Below are positions 48,273 through 58,372 of a stretch of 64,000 bases of DNA, piece after piece. Positions within the stretch are counted from its first letter, which is position 1. Each line of letters starts with the position of its first letter. The stretch spans positions 1-64,000 of the forward strand of contig JALDRK010000014.1 of NCBI GenBank assembly GCA_031315915.1. The letters run 5' to 3'. The notes under the pieces were generated by a model. The model searched no databases. It saw only the letters and a list, made by a program, of their open reading frames with translations, and had not been told where the DNA came from. Origin of the DNA: Nitrospirales bacterium (GTDB lineage: Bacteria > Nitrospirota > Nitrospiria > Nitrospirales > UBA8639). The position numbers were made by a program, and so were the translations under genes.

Positions 48273-48740
48273 ATGTCCATTCACCTCCACCTGAGCGCCT
48301 GGTGTCAACACAAAGGGATCTCGCTTGCTGACCTCAGCCGAAAAACGGGAGTGGACCTGGCCAGTTTGCAAAATTTTCAAAAAGGGGAATGGGACCCACC
48401 CCTGTCCACGATCACCACTATGGCCCAGGAATTGGAAGTTCCCATCTCCTGGCTCCATAGTGATCCACGCACCATTCAGCGATTGTGGAACGATCCCGAC
48501 GACGATAATCCGGAACTGCCTGACCCGTCCTTATCCGACCCTATTTTCCAACGAATGATTGATATCAGCCGAGAATACCCGGACATCTTTATCTCGCTCA
48601 CCAGCATTCTCCACCACGGAGATCCCAAGCTTATTCGGGCGGCTCAGATCAACCTTCAAAGTCTGTTGAAACAGGCGCGTCCCACCACCCTTCCCTGGGG
48701 ATCCCGCCCTCCCGGTCATTTTGAACCACCCAGCGATTAA
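48273..48740 (+). CDS. XRE-family HTH protein
   Basis: 155 residues. An XRE/Cro-type helix-turn-helix spans about residues 6-62 (GISLADLSRKTGVDLASLQ). The C-terminal part is acidic, then basic and Pro-rich. It is probably a transcriptional regulator; its targets are unknown. It is divergent from ogt by 174 bases, so it might control that region. Confidence 0.85.
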   Translation: MSIHLHLSAWCQHKGISLADLSRKTGVDLASLQNFQKGEWDPPLSTITTMAQELEVPISWLHSDPRTIQRLWNDPDDDNPELPDPSLSDPIFQRMIDISREYPDIFISLTSILHHGDPKLIRAAQINLQSLLKQARPTTLPWGSRPPGHFEPPSD

Positions 48741-48817
48741 AGGTCTTGCGTCAAGATCCTTAGGACGCACAAAAGTGTGGCATAGGATTCAAGTCTATCC
48801 GAAAAATGACGCTGTTT

Positions 48818-49186
48818 TTAGTGAAGAAGAGCCCGTTGGATGACCTCGAGAAGTTCATCAACGGTGAACGGTTTTTGTAGGGTGAAGGTGGGTTGAAGAC
48901 TATTGGGAATCGGATTCCCCCCATTTTGGAAATGTGACATGGTGCCGGATAAAGCAATGATCGGAAATTTTGGACTTCGTTTTCGAATCTTCTGAAACGG
49001 CGTTTGTCCATCATGTGACAAAGACCCGATGTCGGTAATCACCGCAGAAGCCTGAGTGCCTTGAAGATTTTCAAACCCTTCCTCGGAGGTTGCCCCCTCC
49101 ACAACGGAATACCCCGCATTTTCCAGAAAGAGAGAGACAGAGTCACGCACATATTCATCGTCGTCAATAACCAGAATTTTGTTCAT
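48818..49186 (-). CDS. Single-domain response regulator
   Basis: 122 residues. The acidic triad is in VIDDDEYV, the phospho-Asp at about 53 (AVITDIGS), and the conserved Lys in LQKPF. The Ser/Thr switch residue is in ALSGTM. The phospho-acceptor strand and the region after it are atypical (DIGSLSHDG instead of DxxMPxxDG). No kinase is nearby. Confidence 0.88.
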   Translation of the reverse strand: MNKILVIDDDEYVRDSVSLFLENAGYSVVEGATSEEGFENLQGTQASAVITDIGSLSHDGQTPFQKIRKRSPKFPIIALSGTMSHFQNGGNPIPNSLQPTFTLQKPFTVDELLEVIQRALLH

Positions 49187-49408
49187 TCGACTACCGAAGT
49201 TTGGTGATACATTTCGAATCTACCCAAATAAATTTACCCATTTATTAAGCCAGTTTATCCGCAAAACCCATTCCAGTTTTTTGACGTTGCGTCAATTGAA
49301 GTTTTCATCAATATTTTCAATGCATTACATTGTTCTACCATTCTACTTTATCTAAAAATTCTGAAGGGAACTTCCTTCAAACACCCCTTTATTTGGATGT
49401 TTTTCCCT

Positions 49409-50777
49409 TCAGGACTTGCCATCGTTCACCGCCGTTTCCATTGGAGCTGGCGAAAGAAACGGAGTGCTTTTTTTGCCTAACCAGGTGGTCTGTAAAATGA
49501 GTCCAAATACTACCGCCAGCAGTCCGACATATAAGCCCGTCCATTCTCCATAGAAAACTCCCAATCCCAACAAAGTCGAACAGCCAACTCCATATAGGAA
49601 GACGGCTTGCGTCACACGTTTTGTCAGGCCATGTTGAACTAAGATTCCGTTAAAAAACCTTCCCATGGGCTAAACAGAGGCATGAGCAGGGCAATCCACA
49701 AGCCTTGTTGAGCCAACAAGGACAAGTCGGGTTTTAACGCCGCAACAGAATCGAACCAAAGGTCGCCAATGGAGTGACCGCAAGAAATAACAAGCTCCCG
49801 GTCGTACAACAGGCTAGTCCTCCAGCAAAATATTTGAGCGGAATGACCATTTCACGCTTGGGACTGAGAGCAATCACCACTTCCTGAAAGGCAAATCCCA
49901 CGCTCCGAAAGACAAAGGTCAACCCTCCCAACACCGGCCATACTGCCAAGGACTCCAGGGCCATAGGCATCCGACTCAAGGCAGCGCTGATAATAGGTAA
50001 GGTTGCCAGCGTCAGCAGAGGCGTCGCGGCTAACGGCAGATAAAAAGATACTAGTTTCCTAATGGACAATCCGGAAACCAAAGTCTGGTTTCGCACCAAT
50101 CTGATGGCCGGACAAGCCAATATATGGATCAATCCGGCTTCTACGATCACTCCGGTGACCATTGCCGTTGTGGCCACCACAATCCCAGCCCTTCCGGTTT
50201 CCCAAAGCCCGAAACCCAGGAGACTTCCACTGATACATATCCGCACGAATGTCCCCAACACAATGAGACGAGTTTGACCGGTCCGGATAACCAGGCCCTG
50301 CAGAAAACGCCTCAAAGCAATGGCCAGGGTCCAAGGGGTCATAATTTGCAACCCCACCCTGGCCGGTTGAACAATCGACATTGGAACACCCAACAGATTC
50401 ACCACGATCAGGTCATACAACGGAGTAAAGGCCACGGCCATATGGAGAATGGTCAACATCCCACCGAGCACCCAGATGAAATTTCGAAGCAGAACATAGG
50501 CCGAACCGTCTTTGCAAAGCACGGTGGAAGCCGACAAGATCATGATGATGGGCGCTTCAATGATGAGAGAGAGGGGAAACACCACCCCACCCCATGCCGC
50601 CAGGTGAATTTCGGGGTTAGGAAACCTAGATAAAATAATCGCAACCAAAGGTATTTCAAGCCCCATTAATAACCAACTTCCCGCCAAAGGCCACCACAGA
50701 CGGAAAATATGAGAAAACGGGGAACCGTGTTGGTTGTACAAAAGAATGTAATCCTGGGAAGGAAAGAGTGGGACCAA
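49409..50777 (-). pseudogene. ANKH/MATE-like polytopic membrane protein, broken near the C-terminus
   Basis: The first 347 codons (50777-49734) encode a transporter-like protein with about ten membrane segments. Features such as WLLMGLEIPLVA and ALIIE-like LSLIIEAPIIMILSAST resemble bacterial relatives of the progressive ankylosis protein (ANKH). The frame ends early at 49734. It continues one frame away (ALKPDLSLLAQQ, WIALLMPLFSPW) and then in a third frame from about 49660 in a T-run (FFNGILVQHGLTKRV) to 49409. Two indels are thus needed to restore a full-length protein of about 450 residues. It lies just downstream of the third tandem ATPase. Confidence 0.7.
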
Positions 50778-50820
50778 TCCACTCTTCGAGACTAACTGTT
50801 ACAGATCGCAGCAGGTGATT

Positions 50821-53493
50821 TCAACTGGAGAGGGACAAAACCCGAAAGAATCGTTCAGGAAGATAATTCAGACCAAATGGCAAGAGCCGGATAGACCAAC
50901 CATCGACCCGACTCCCTGCTATCGGTTTGGTCGCCGCCAGAGGCTTCAATTTATCTGGGGGGGGGGCGGAAGGATCGGATTCACCGGAAAAAACTTGAGC
51001 CACCAATTCCGCTTCTTGCGAAACAGAGTTCAGAGGTAATAACTGCCTAGTCACCTTAAGAGCGTCACTGTCCTTTGAATGGGTTTCCTCGTAGGTAAAC
51101 TTCCAATTTGCGGACTCCAATTCACATTCTTCATTGGGAAACAAGCGGTGAAAATCCCACTGGGTCACCCAGCTTTTCACATATTTTCTCATGCTGGCAT
51201 CCGGTAGAATCGTGGCAGGCGCATCCGTAGCCTGTTCCCACATCCGCCAACCGTGTCCTTTCAAGTGTAGAGTCCTCACGGTCCGATGCACATCTTCGAT
51301 GACATCAACCGGTGGTTGTCCGATCGGGATGCGCTGGGTTTCCAAAAGTTTCATCCCTAGTTCGGCTTTTGCAGCCAACTGGATATCTTGTTCCGTTCCT
51401 TTCGCTCGAAGTTTTTCCACCAACTTGGTCTTATCTCCTTTTTTCTCCAGAACTTCACTGCGAAAATCATTGGTGAGAGCGAGTACCGTCCCCAGACCCG
51501 GTAAACTGGGGCCTCCATCCATCTGCATCAATCGGGCCACTTCCCCATAGGATTTGGCACGCTGATTGACGGAATACCGTCCAACAAGTTCCACCTCATC
51601 AATCAAAAGAATCCACCCAGAATATCCGGCTGCCTGCATGAGACGGGCCGCAAATTGAAACCGCTGCAGCGCCAACTGGGTGACCGAGGCTTTTCCAAAT
51701 GCATATTTCCCGGCAAACCCGGCTTCATGCAAAAACCTCTTGAGATCTCCGACATTTACCGGATCTCCCGTCCAAAACCTGGCCATCCGATGGCCCAATT
51801 CCATATCCGAGCTCATGCGTTCGTAAAGAAACAGAGTCGCCGCAAATCGGGCGTCAATGCCATTTTCGGGATTATTGACCCAATTCACCAGATCCTTATA
51901 CCGGGGGGTCCACACATCGCATTCACTCGCGATTTCTGCAAAGACCTCTCCCCGTTTGTTCGGGATCACCGCCGATTCAATAGCTGAATAGTACAGCCGA
52001 ACTGGATGATATAGAGGCGTTTCTTTACTGATTACAATCCGGCTACAAATAAAATTGGATTCCAGCGCCAAATTTTGTAAATACTCCAGCACATGGGATT
52101 TCCCGGCCCCAAACTCCCCATCAATCACCATCCCCCGTGGACACGTTCCCGCTGTGACATTGTTTTGTGTAGCCTCCAATAACCGTCGGAACCGCCCCTC
52201 GATTTCCGGCTGCAAACACCCAAGGGCATTGACCACATGACGGTTGGGCACACCGGCCCGTGGTCCTTCGATCACCCGACGAGCCTCAAGATCGGGAATG
52301 ATGGGCATTGCCGCAATCAAAGCCGTCACGGGCTCGGATACGGATTCCTGTTGCATCGTCGGACCAATCCGCACCAAGGACGATAACGGATTTTGCCGAT
52401 GCTTGGGTCGGATATCGTCCCACACTCGAAGCTTGAGGGGCTCATAGCGATCCACCCCCCGGCGCACATCGGAGAGAAAATCCTGCGGGCTTAAGACCAC
52501 CATTAATAAGCCTTCAATGTCATCACTGGCATCAAGAAACTGCCGGAGCAACTCATACAGATCCATGGTGGCCGACGGCGAAAAAACCAATTCCCCTCCC
52601 TGTGCACTCGGATTCCGTTTGCGAAAATACTGGGAGATATCCACGGTCACAACCAATCCTCCATACCCACTCAGCCGTAGCCATCGGGTCAAAGATGACA
52701 ACATATACCTGGCGTTATGGCGAGCCACTTTTTGGTATATCAGCGCTTTTTTCACTCCCGAAACTAAACGCAGATCGCCGCACAACCACTCTTTTACAGC
52801 TGTCCCCAACACCTGGTCCGTGTCACCGGCATCTAACTGCGCCACACATAAACGAATCATGGCCATCCGAAATTCCCGGCATAAGCCCGAGTCCCCTTCA
52901 ATCGTCTTTTCCAGCCAGGTTTGTACATCCCGGCGCAACATGGGTTCTTTGCGTTCATTCAAAGCCGCAATTTGTCGCAGAGAAAATTCTTTCCGGCTGG
53001 AAGGAATCTGATACCCGTTATCCTGCAACAGACGAAGCATAAATCGATAAGCCAAATCATCCCAATCCAGTTGCTTGGCAATTTTATGGAACAGTTTTTC
53101 CACCATGTGAACTTTGGTAAATCGGGAGTCCACCTTGGCATACACATATTCTTTTTCACGAGCCATCACTTCCAATTGGGCCTGACACTCTAGGATAGAG
53201 TCTCCCCCCGGACACACCCCAAACTTGACGGCTGCCCCTCCTTCGCGAATAAAGGCATGCAGATATTCTTTTTGAAGTATGCCTACCCACTCATGGGTGC
53301 CGACGGCCGTCAAGAATTTTGTTTCCGACGGCTTCATCTGATCGGGGGCATCCGCAACCTGAACCGAATCATGAGGGCTAGGTTGTTCATGTTGAGCTGG
53401 TGGGGCTTCCACAACCGAAATGTCCTGCTCCTGTTCCTGTCGGCTCTGAAGACGATTTAAGGCATCGATTAAATTGCTCATAGGTACATCCAT
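50821..53493 (-). CDS. Tandem P-loop ATPase, DUF2791/BrxD-like, copy C, with N- and C-terminal extensions
   Basis: 890 residues from ATG 53493 (AAGGA close upstream; ATG at 53481 is an alternative). An extra 65-residue N-terminal segment, rich in Gln, Glu and Pro, precedes the core. The core parallels copies A and B: degenerate first module (EGGAAVKFGV), DUF2791-like VDRYEPLKLRVWDD, then the BrxD-like module with VIEGPRAGVP, Walker A GEFGAGKSH and Walker B WILLIDEVE. An extra C-terminal tail of about 90 residues contains a C10 homopolymer (G10 at 50957-50966 on the plus strand). It is preceded by a DUF6499-like gene on the same strand, 51 bases away. Confidence 0.85.
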   Translation of the reverse strand: MDVPMSNLIDALNRLQSRQEQEQDISVVEAPPAQHEQPSPHDSVQVADAPDQMKPSETKFLTAVGTHEWVGILQKEYLHAFIREGGAAVKFGVCPGGDSILECQAQLEVMAREKEYVYAKVDSRFTKVHMVEKLFHKIAKQLDWDDLAYRFMLRLLQDNGYQIPSSRKEFSLRQIAALNERKEPMLRRDVQTWLEKTIEGDSGLCREFRMAMIRLCVAQLDAGDTDQVLGTAVKEWLCGDLRLVSGVKKALIYQKVARHNARYMLSSLTRWLRLSGYGGLVVTVDISQYFRKRNPSAQGGELVFSPSATMDLYELLRQFLDASDDIEGLLMVVLSPQDFLSDVRRGVDRYEPLKLRVWDDIRPKHRQNPLSSLVRIGPTMQQESVSEPVTALIAAMPIIPDLEARRVIEGPRAGVPNRHVVNALGCLQPEIEGRFRRLLEATQNNVTAGTCPRGMVIDGEFGAGKSHVLEYLQNLALESNFICSRIVISKETPLYHPVRLYYSAIESAVIPNKRGEVFAEIASECDVWTPRYKDLVNWVNNPENGIDARFAATLFLYERMSSDMELGHRMARFWTGDPVNVGDLKRFLHEAGFAGKYAFGKASVTQLALQRFQFAARLMQAAGYSGWILLIDEVELVGRYSVNQRAKSYGEVARLMQMDGGPSLPGLGTVLALTNDFRSEVLEKKGDKTKLVEKLRAKGTEQDIQLAAKAELGMKLLETQRIPIGQPPVDVIEDVHRTVRTLHLKGHGWRMWEQATDAPATILPDASMRKYVKSWVTQWDFHRLFPNEECELESANWKFTYEETHSKDSDALKVTRQLLPLNSVSQEAELVAQVFSGESDPSAPPPDKLKPLAATKPIAGSRVDGWSIRLLPFGLNYLPERFFRVLSLSS

Positions 53494-53543
53494 TTTCCTT
53501 CGAAAAATTGTCAATTACCCCACTCGAATTTGAAGATGGCCTC

Positions 53544-54284
53544 TCAACTCGGGAAATGAGCACTTAATTGTGTAGCATATTTTTGCAATTGCGCTATCCT
53601 GGCTTCGGCTTCTTCCTGATTCTGAATATGGAAGAGGGTTCGTCCGATTTCTGCAGGACGGATCCCGAGATTCAGTGCATCCAAAACTCGCAAGTACAAG
53701 GGCCACTCATCCCGGCGTTTTCTCCGCTCAAGTTTCTTTCCAATCTGATGCGACTGCCATTCCATTAAGTCTGCTTTGATCTTTTCAATTTGTGCGTTTA
53801 AGGGCCGTTTGAGATCAAATACTGCCGCCACCTTCCATTCCGGCAAACAGAGGGAAACTTCATCTCCCCCGGCCATCCAATCCGGTCCTTGTCCAAAATA
53901 AATTCGCCCATAATCGCTATCAAATGAGAGCATCCACGGCTTGGCAATGGCTGGATTCGGCAGACCACTTAAGTGATATTTCTCCAATGAATTCGGCATG
54001 CGCGCTTTAAAGGCCGGGTGCTCCGGCGGAAATACCGGTTTATTAAATCGGGTAGGATAGCCAGGATTCCGCGCACACGCGAGATTATATTCATACGTTT
54101 GCGGAAAATAACTCGCCCAATCTTGTTTATAATCGGAGCGGCGACGAAGAAACTCCCATCTCCAAAAGGTGTCATTTAAATCGTCCGAAGACGGGTATGT
54201 AGCCTCATCCATCCAATTTAAGGTACCCTGGGAATAGAAATTCCTATACTGGCCAGATTCTTGGTGACCTTCCCCTGCGCGCAT
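53544..54284 (-). CDS. DUF6499-like protein preceding ATPase copy C
   Basis: 246 residues. Near residues 30-57 the motif SSDDLNDTFWRWEFLRRRSDY matches in pieces (WxWEFLRRxxDY) the N-terminal transcription-regulator-like domain DUF6499 of mobile elements. A central segment (VAAVFDLKRPLNAQIEKIKADL) and a helical end with a possible HTH (LGIRPAEIGRTLF) follow. A role as DNA-binding regulator of the ATPase locus is plausible but inferred. The start is uncertain; Met25 (54212) would keep the domain. Confidence 0.65.
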   Translation of the reverse strand: MRAGEGHQESGQYRNFYSQGTLNWMDEATYPSSDDLNDTFWRWEFLRRRSDYKQDWASYFPQTYEYNLACARNPGYPTRFNKPVFPPEHPAFKARMPNSLEKYHLSGLPNPAIAKPWMLSFDSDYGRIYFGQGPDWMAGGDEVSLCLPEWKVAAVFDLKRPLNAQIEKIKADLMEWQSHQIGKKLERRKRRDEWPLYLRVLDALNLGIRPAEIGRTLFHIQNQEEAEARIAQLQKYATQLSAHFPS

Positions 54285-54500
54285 TTAAATCAATACCTTG
54301 AATGCACTAATAGAAAAAAAGACAGTCTTGAACAAGACTTCACCCCCTAGAACAACTTGTCCCTACCATGAGATATCAACTTACTTGCTTATCTCCGAAC
54401 CTCAGGAGATTCTTTAGAGATTAGCCACCCTAAACATCAATATTGAATGCGGGATCGATATGGAAACAGGCAGGGGAAAACAGGTGAGAGAAAATACGTC

Positions 54501-54632
54501 TTAGACCTGGCTAGAGTTATAAACCTTTCGATTTGACCACGAAACACCGTGGATCCACCCCATCCAGAATAGTACAGTCACGCAACATGCCAAGAAGACC
54601 ATCCCAAGTACAAAAAAGATTTTTCCTAACAT
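54501..54632 (-). CDS. Short single-span membrane protein (43 residues)
   Basis: A small minus-strand frame with AGGAA just before the ATG at 54632. It begins MLGKIFFVLGMVFLACC and has one strongly hydrophobic helix at about residues 4-29, then a polar basic tail. The size and layout fit small membrane proteins that assist larger complexes. It is supported by hydrophobic periodicity and a ribosome site only. Confidence 0.35.
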   Translation of the reverse strand: MLGKIFFVLGMVFLACCVTVLFWMGWIHGVSWSNRKVYNSSQV

Positions 54633-55103
54633 GCTTCCTAGCCTCTACTCATACTACCCTTTTTCCATCCTGCCCATACAGAGTTTTATCGGCAGGACAA
54701 TGGGTAGTCTTTACCTTCGTTTGTAGGAACTTCTAGCCTTTCACTTCTTTCATTATGTTCACGAAAAAAATCTGTCCACACTTAGACTTTTCTTCTATCC
54801 TACGAAAAAAATCTTGCCAAAACAAACCCTCCTCAACCAAAAATCTGCTCCAGATAACAAAAGCTTTTCAATAAACGTACTTTTTCTTAATTGTATATAC
54901 GTTTATGCTATCTGAAGTATATCGGTTCCGAGTAGATGCATGTCTGGGGCAGGGAACGGGTTGGCTCATGAGTATTCTTTTTGACCTAGAGTTTGCGAGA
55001 GGACAATCCCTATTCTTGTGTCAGGCTCGCATCGTTAATACCCGATATTGGCGAGAATAATGACCCAACAGCTTCTTCCACCTGTCGATACAATGGAAAA
55101 CCG
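54633..55103. other. AT-rich intergenic region
   Basis: About 470 AT-rich bases. An inverted pair ATAAACGT/ACGTTTAT lies at about 54872-54906, a possible operator, and CCTGCC/GGCAGG near 54670-54697 could form a hairpin. No gene was recognised. Confidence 0.35.
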
Positions 55104-55745
55104 ATGAACGACGGATACACGAAAACAAGAAAGTTTTTTCAACCGAACACGCTTTGGTCGCCCAAATTTATCATATTCCACAAACCCAAAGGCCTTGTAG
55201 TAACCAGAAAAGATGAAAAACAGCGTGCGACAGTCTATGAGGCTCTTCCTCCATTTTTTTTAACGGATGGCTGGGTACCGATTGGCCGACTAGACAAGCT
55301 CTCCAAAGGACTGCTGCTCTTTACTCAGCATGGGAATCTGGTGGATCTTTTCACGCAACCCGGGACTTGCGAAAAATGCTATGACATCGTGGTGCGGGGA
55401 AGAATTACAGAGGAACACCTTTTTAGCGCACAAACAGGCGTTCCTTCCCCATTTGGTTTATTAAAAGTTCACAAAGCCAAAAAAATACGCGAGATTGGAC
55501 CCAAAACCTATCTCCAAGTCATTTTAAAGGAAGGGAAAAACCGACATCTCCGACGTCTGTTTCACTCGTTCAAAGATCCCCAATTTCATACCCCCCTGAA
55601 GGTATTGGAATTAAAACGCATTCGCATTGGCACTCTTACGCTCGATATCCCATCCGGGGAATGGAGATACATTACTCGATCAGAGGAAAAAAGGCTTCTA
55701 CAGTCCGCGAAAACCCCTAAAATATCGATCGACGAAGACGTATGA
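55104..55745 (+). CDS. 23S rRNA pseudouridine synthase, RsuA/RluB/E/F family
   Basis: 213 residues from the ATG at 55104. The catalytic Asp is in IGRLDKLSKGLLLFT (about residue 60); KPKGLV and the GKNRHLRRLF end motif confirm the family. It lacks an N-terminal S4 domain, so the RluE type is most likely, but the uridine target is not proven. It is convergent with glnS, eight bases apart. Confidence 0.92.
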   Translation: MNDGYTKTRKFFQPNTLWSPKFIIFHKPKGLVVTRKDEKQRATVYEALPPFFLTDGWVPIGRLDKLSKGLLLFTQHGNLVDLFTQPGTCEKCYDIVVRGRITEEHLFSAQTGVPSPFGLLKVHKAKKIREIGPKTYLQVILKEGKNRHLRRLFHSFKDPQFHTPLKVLELKRIRIGTLTLDIPSGEWRYITRSEEKRLLQSAKTPKISIDEDV

Positions 55746-55753
55746 TTTCCAGC

Positions 55754-57442
55754 CTATGATTTTTCGATTTTTGCCCAAGAATCACGAAGAGAAACGGTTC
55801 GGTTAAAAACCAACTGCTGTTGAGTGGAATCAGGGTCGAGGCAGAAATAGCCCTGTCGTTCAAATTGAAACCGACTCCCGGCAAGAGCATGAGCCAGGCA
55901 CGGCTCCACACGGCAATCCGACACAGTGACCAAAGACCGAGGATTCAGAAGATCCAGAAAATCTTTTTCTTCTTCCAGACTGGACGAGACAGCCTGCCCT
56001 AATAATAAGGGTTCATACAATCGAACCTCAGCCGGCATGGCATGGTGCTGCGATACCCAATGCAAGGTTCCCTTCACCTTCCGGTTTGCTTGTGAACCAC
56101 CACTCTTGGAATCCGGGTCATAGGTACACCGGACAACCGTCACCTGGCCGGTACTTGGATCTTTTTCAAGCCCCACGCATCGAACGATATAGGCATACCG
56201 AAGGCGGACTTCTTGCCCGGGCGAAAGTCGAAAAAATTTCTTGGGCGGCTCCTCGCGAAAATCGTCTTGTTCGATCAGCAATTCACGGGAAAACGGCACT
56301 TTTCGCTTTCCTTGACTGGGATCTTCCGGATTATTGACCGCCTCCAACTCCTCAACCTGTCCTTCAGGATAATTTTCAATAATGACACGGAGCGGACGAA
56401 GCACCCCCATGACTCGTTGAGCTGTCTGATTCAAATCCTCGCGAATCGCATGCTCCAAAAGAGCCATTTCTATGACGCTATCGCGCTTGGCGACCCCAAT
56501 CCGTTCACAAAAGGTCCGGATGGCCGATGGGGTATAGCCACGCCGCCGCAGCCCCTTAAGCGTCGGCAACCGAGGATCATCCCACCCGGCCACATGACGT
56601 TCCTCGACTAATTGCAGCAATTTACGCTTACTCATCACGGTGGAGGCCACATTCAATCGCGCGAACTCAATTTGTTGAGAATGGCAAGCCACCTCACATT
56701 CCCGTAACACCCAATCATACAATGGCCGATGGTCCTCAAATTCTAACGTGCACAATGAATGGGAAATCCCTTCCAGAGAATCCGAGAGCGGGTGAGCAAA
56801 ATCATAGGTCGGATAGACACACCACGACGTTCCCAATCGATAATGCAAAACCCGGCGAATCCGATAGAGCGCAGGATCACGCATATTGATATTAGATGCG
56901 GCCATATCAATTTTAGCCCGAAGCACATGCGCCCCATCAGCGAACTCTCCGTCTTTCATGCGAGCAAAAAGATCCAGATTGTCTGCGACGGCACGATTGC
57001 GATAAGGACTTTCGCGTCCCGGTTCCGTCAGAGTCCCACGAAACGCTCTCATGTCCTCCGCACCCAGGCTATCAACATAAGCCCGGCCTTTTTTGATGAG
57101 CCCTACGGCAAACGCATAGAGTTGAGGAAAATAATCAGAAGCAAAAAACAGCCGGTCTTCCCAATCAAATCCCAGCCACCGAACATCCTCTTGAATGGAT
57201 TGCACATAATCCATATGCTCTTTGGCCGGGTTGGTATCATCCAACCGAAGATTACATTTCCCGGAAAATTCTTGTGCAATCCCAAAATTCAAACAAATCG
57301 ACTTGGCGTGCCCAATGTGCAAATGGCCGTTCGGTTCAGGCGGAAACCGGGTGTGAACCTGGCCCCCAAACCTTCCGGCTTCCAGGTCTGCCCGGATTTT
57401 ACTCCGAATAAAGTCCTGTTGATTGTGTAGATCTGAAGACAT
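55754..57442 (-). CDS. glnS: Glutaminyl-tRNA synthetase
   Basis: 562 residues from the ATG at 57442, the usual GlnRS size. The HIGH motif (FPPEPNGHLHIGHAKS) and KMSKS variant (VMSKRKL) are present, as is the GlnRS anticodon-binding beta-barrel. It charges tRNA-Gln directly. A frame continuing upstream to 57589 lacks family similarity. GlnRS in a deep-branching bacterium is often taken as gained by transfer, but this cannot be shown here. Confidence 0.97.
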   Translation of the reverse strand: MSSDLHNQQDFIRSKIRADLEAGRFGGQVHTRFPPEPNGHLHIGHAKSICLNFGIAQEFSGKCNLRLDDTNPAKEHMDYVQSIQEDVRWLGFDWEDRLFFASDYFPQLYAFAVGLIKKGRAYVDSLGAEDMRAFRGTLTEPGRESPYRNRAVADNLDLFARMKDGEFADGAHVLRAKIDMAASNINMRDPALYRIRRVLHYRLGTSWCVYPTYDFAHPLSDSLEGISHSLCTLEFEDHRPLYDWVLRECEVACHSQQIEFARLNVASTVMSKRKLLQLVEERHVAGWDDPRLPTLKGLRRRGYTPSAIRTFCERIGVAKRDSVIEMALLEHAIREDLNQTAQRVMGVLRPLRVIIENYPEGQVEELEAVNNPEDPSQGKRKVPFSRELLIEQDDFREEPPKKFFRLSPGQEVRLRYAYIVRCVGLEKDPSTGQVTVVRCTYDPDSKSGGSQANRKVKGTLHWVSQHHAMPAEVRLYEPLLLGQAVSSSLEEEKDFLDLLNPRSLVTVSDCRVEPCLAHALAGSRFQFERQGYFCLDPDSTQQQLVFNRTVSLRDSWAKIEKS

Positions 57443-58140
57443 TACAAAAGAAGTAAATCCGAGTTCACGACACAAACGCTTTGTTACAGTGGCAAGAAAT
57501 TGGAAGGATTGCCTATCTGACGAAAGCCCAAGCATACAAGCCAGATTTCCTTCTGGCAAGAGTCGATTGGGTGAATGGGCAGGAAACAATTTCGTCAGAA
57601 GCTCCTATATAGCGCTGACCGTTTTTACTCGCACCCTCTTCGACGCTCCCAGACAATATGACTCCCACAACCCGCCTAGCCCGTGTTGTACGGTGGTCAA
57701 CTCCGATACTCAATCCTGACTCTTCTAATTTTCTATCCATCCTTGCCAGTCCTGTTCAGCTATCTCCTCACCAAAACATTAGAAACGCGTGGAATGACGG
57801 ATATGAGAGTGATCATTGATCGACCTGGCTGAATGAAATAGTTGGCATATACCCTTATTGTCTTTCAAATACATCGCTACTGCCTTTGCCCTTGGCCTGA
57901 AGTTTGAGCAATCCGAGGTTTGGTATTCGTGTAGATCTTTGCAGGAAAGGCTATTGGAGCAAATGTTAATTGGGCCTTCGTATATAACATGGGGTACATC
58001 GCTTCTTGACTCGTCGAACAAACCGGAAGCCCCCGATATCCGAATACACCGTCCGGAAGGAAATCCTGCGAATCATATGATCGGCTTACCCAGTTCCTTC
58101 TTCCCTATCTGTTCTAAAAATAGAAGAAGGAGGCATCCAA
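57443..58140. other. Gene-poor region upstream of glnS
   Basis: About 700 bases with short, unsupported frames. If a ydbH-like gene once preceded the ynbE remnant it is not recognisable here. Confidence 0.35.
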
Positions 58141-58313
58141 ATTAAACTCAAGTCCTCGGTGCCCTTCTTTTTCTATCCTATACTCCCCGCGTCGAAGTGG
58201 CCGCACCTGAAAAATCCATTACCATTAATAAAGAACTCCCCAGCAAGCTGCGGGGCATAGCAAGTTTAAATGCGAAAATTGACCATAAAATTCGAGTGAA
58301 AGTGGACAAATAA
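58141..58313 (+). pseudogene. ynbE: Decayed YnbE-type lipoprotein gene with a hairpin insertion
   Basis: A good ribosome site (AGAAGGAGG) is followed by ATT where the ATG should be, then KLKSSV and a frame change into TPRVEVAAPEKSITIN. The family lipobox Cys is Tyr here (LSYTPR). After ITIN the frame has 13 extra codons containing CCCCAGC-AA-GCTGCGGGG, then resumes the family end NAKIDHKIRVKVDK. YnbE in E. coli works with YdbH and YdbL in phospholipid transport across the periplasm. Start loss, frameshift, lost lipobox and an insertion together mark a pseudogene. Confidence 0.6.
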
Positions 58314-58372
58314 TTAAAAATTCCGTTTTTTTCCGAGAAAAGCGCTTTATTATAATTATTCAAGGGGAGGCC

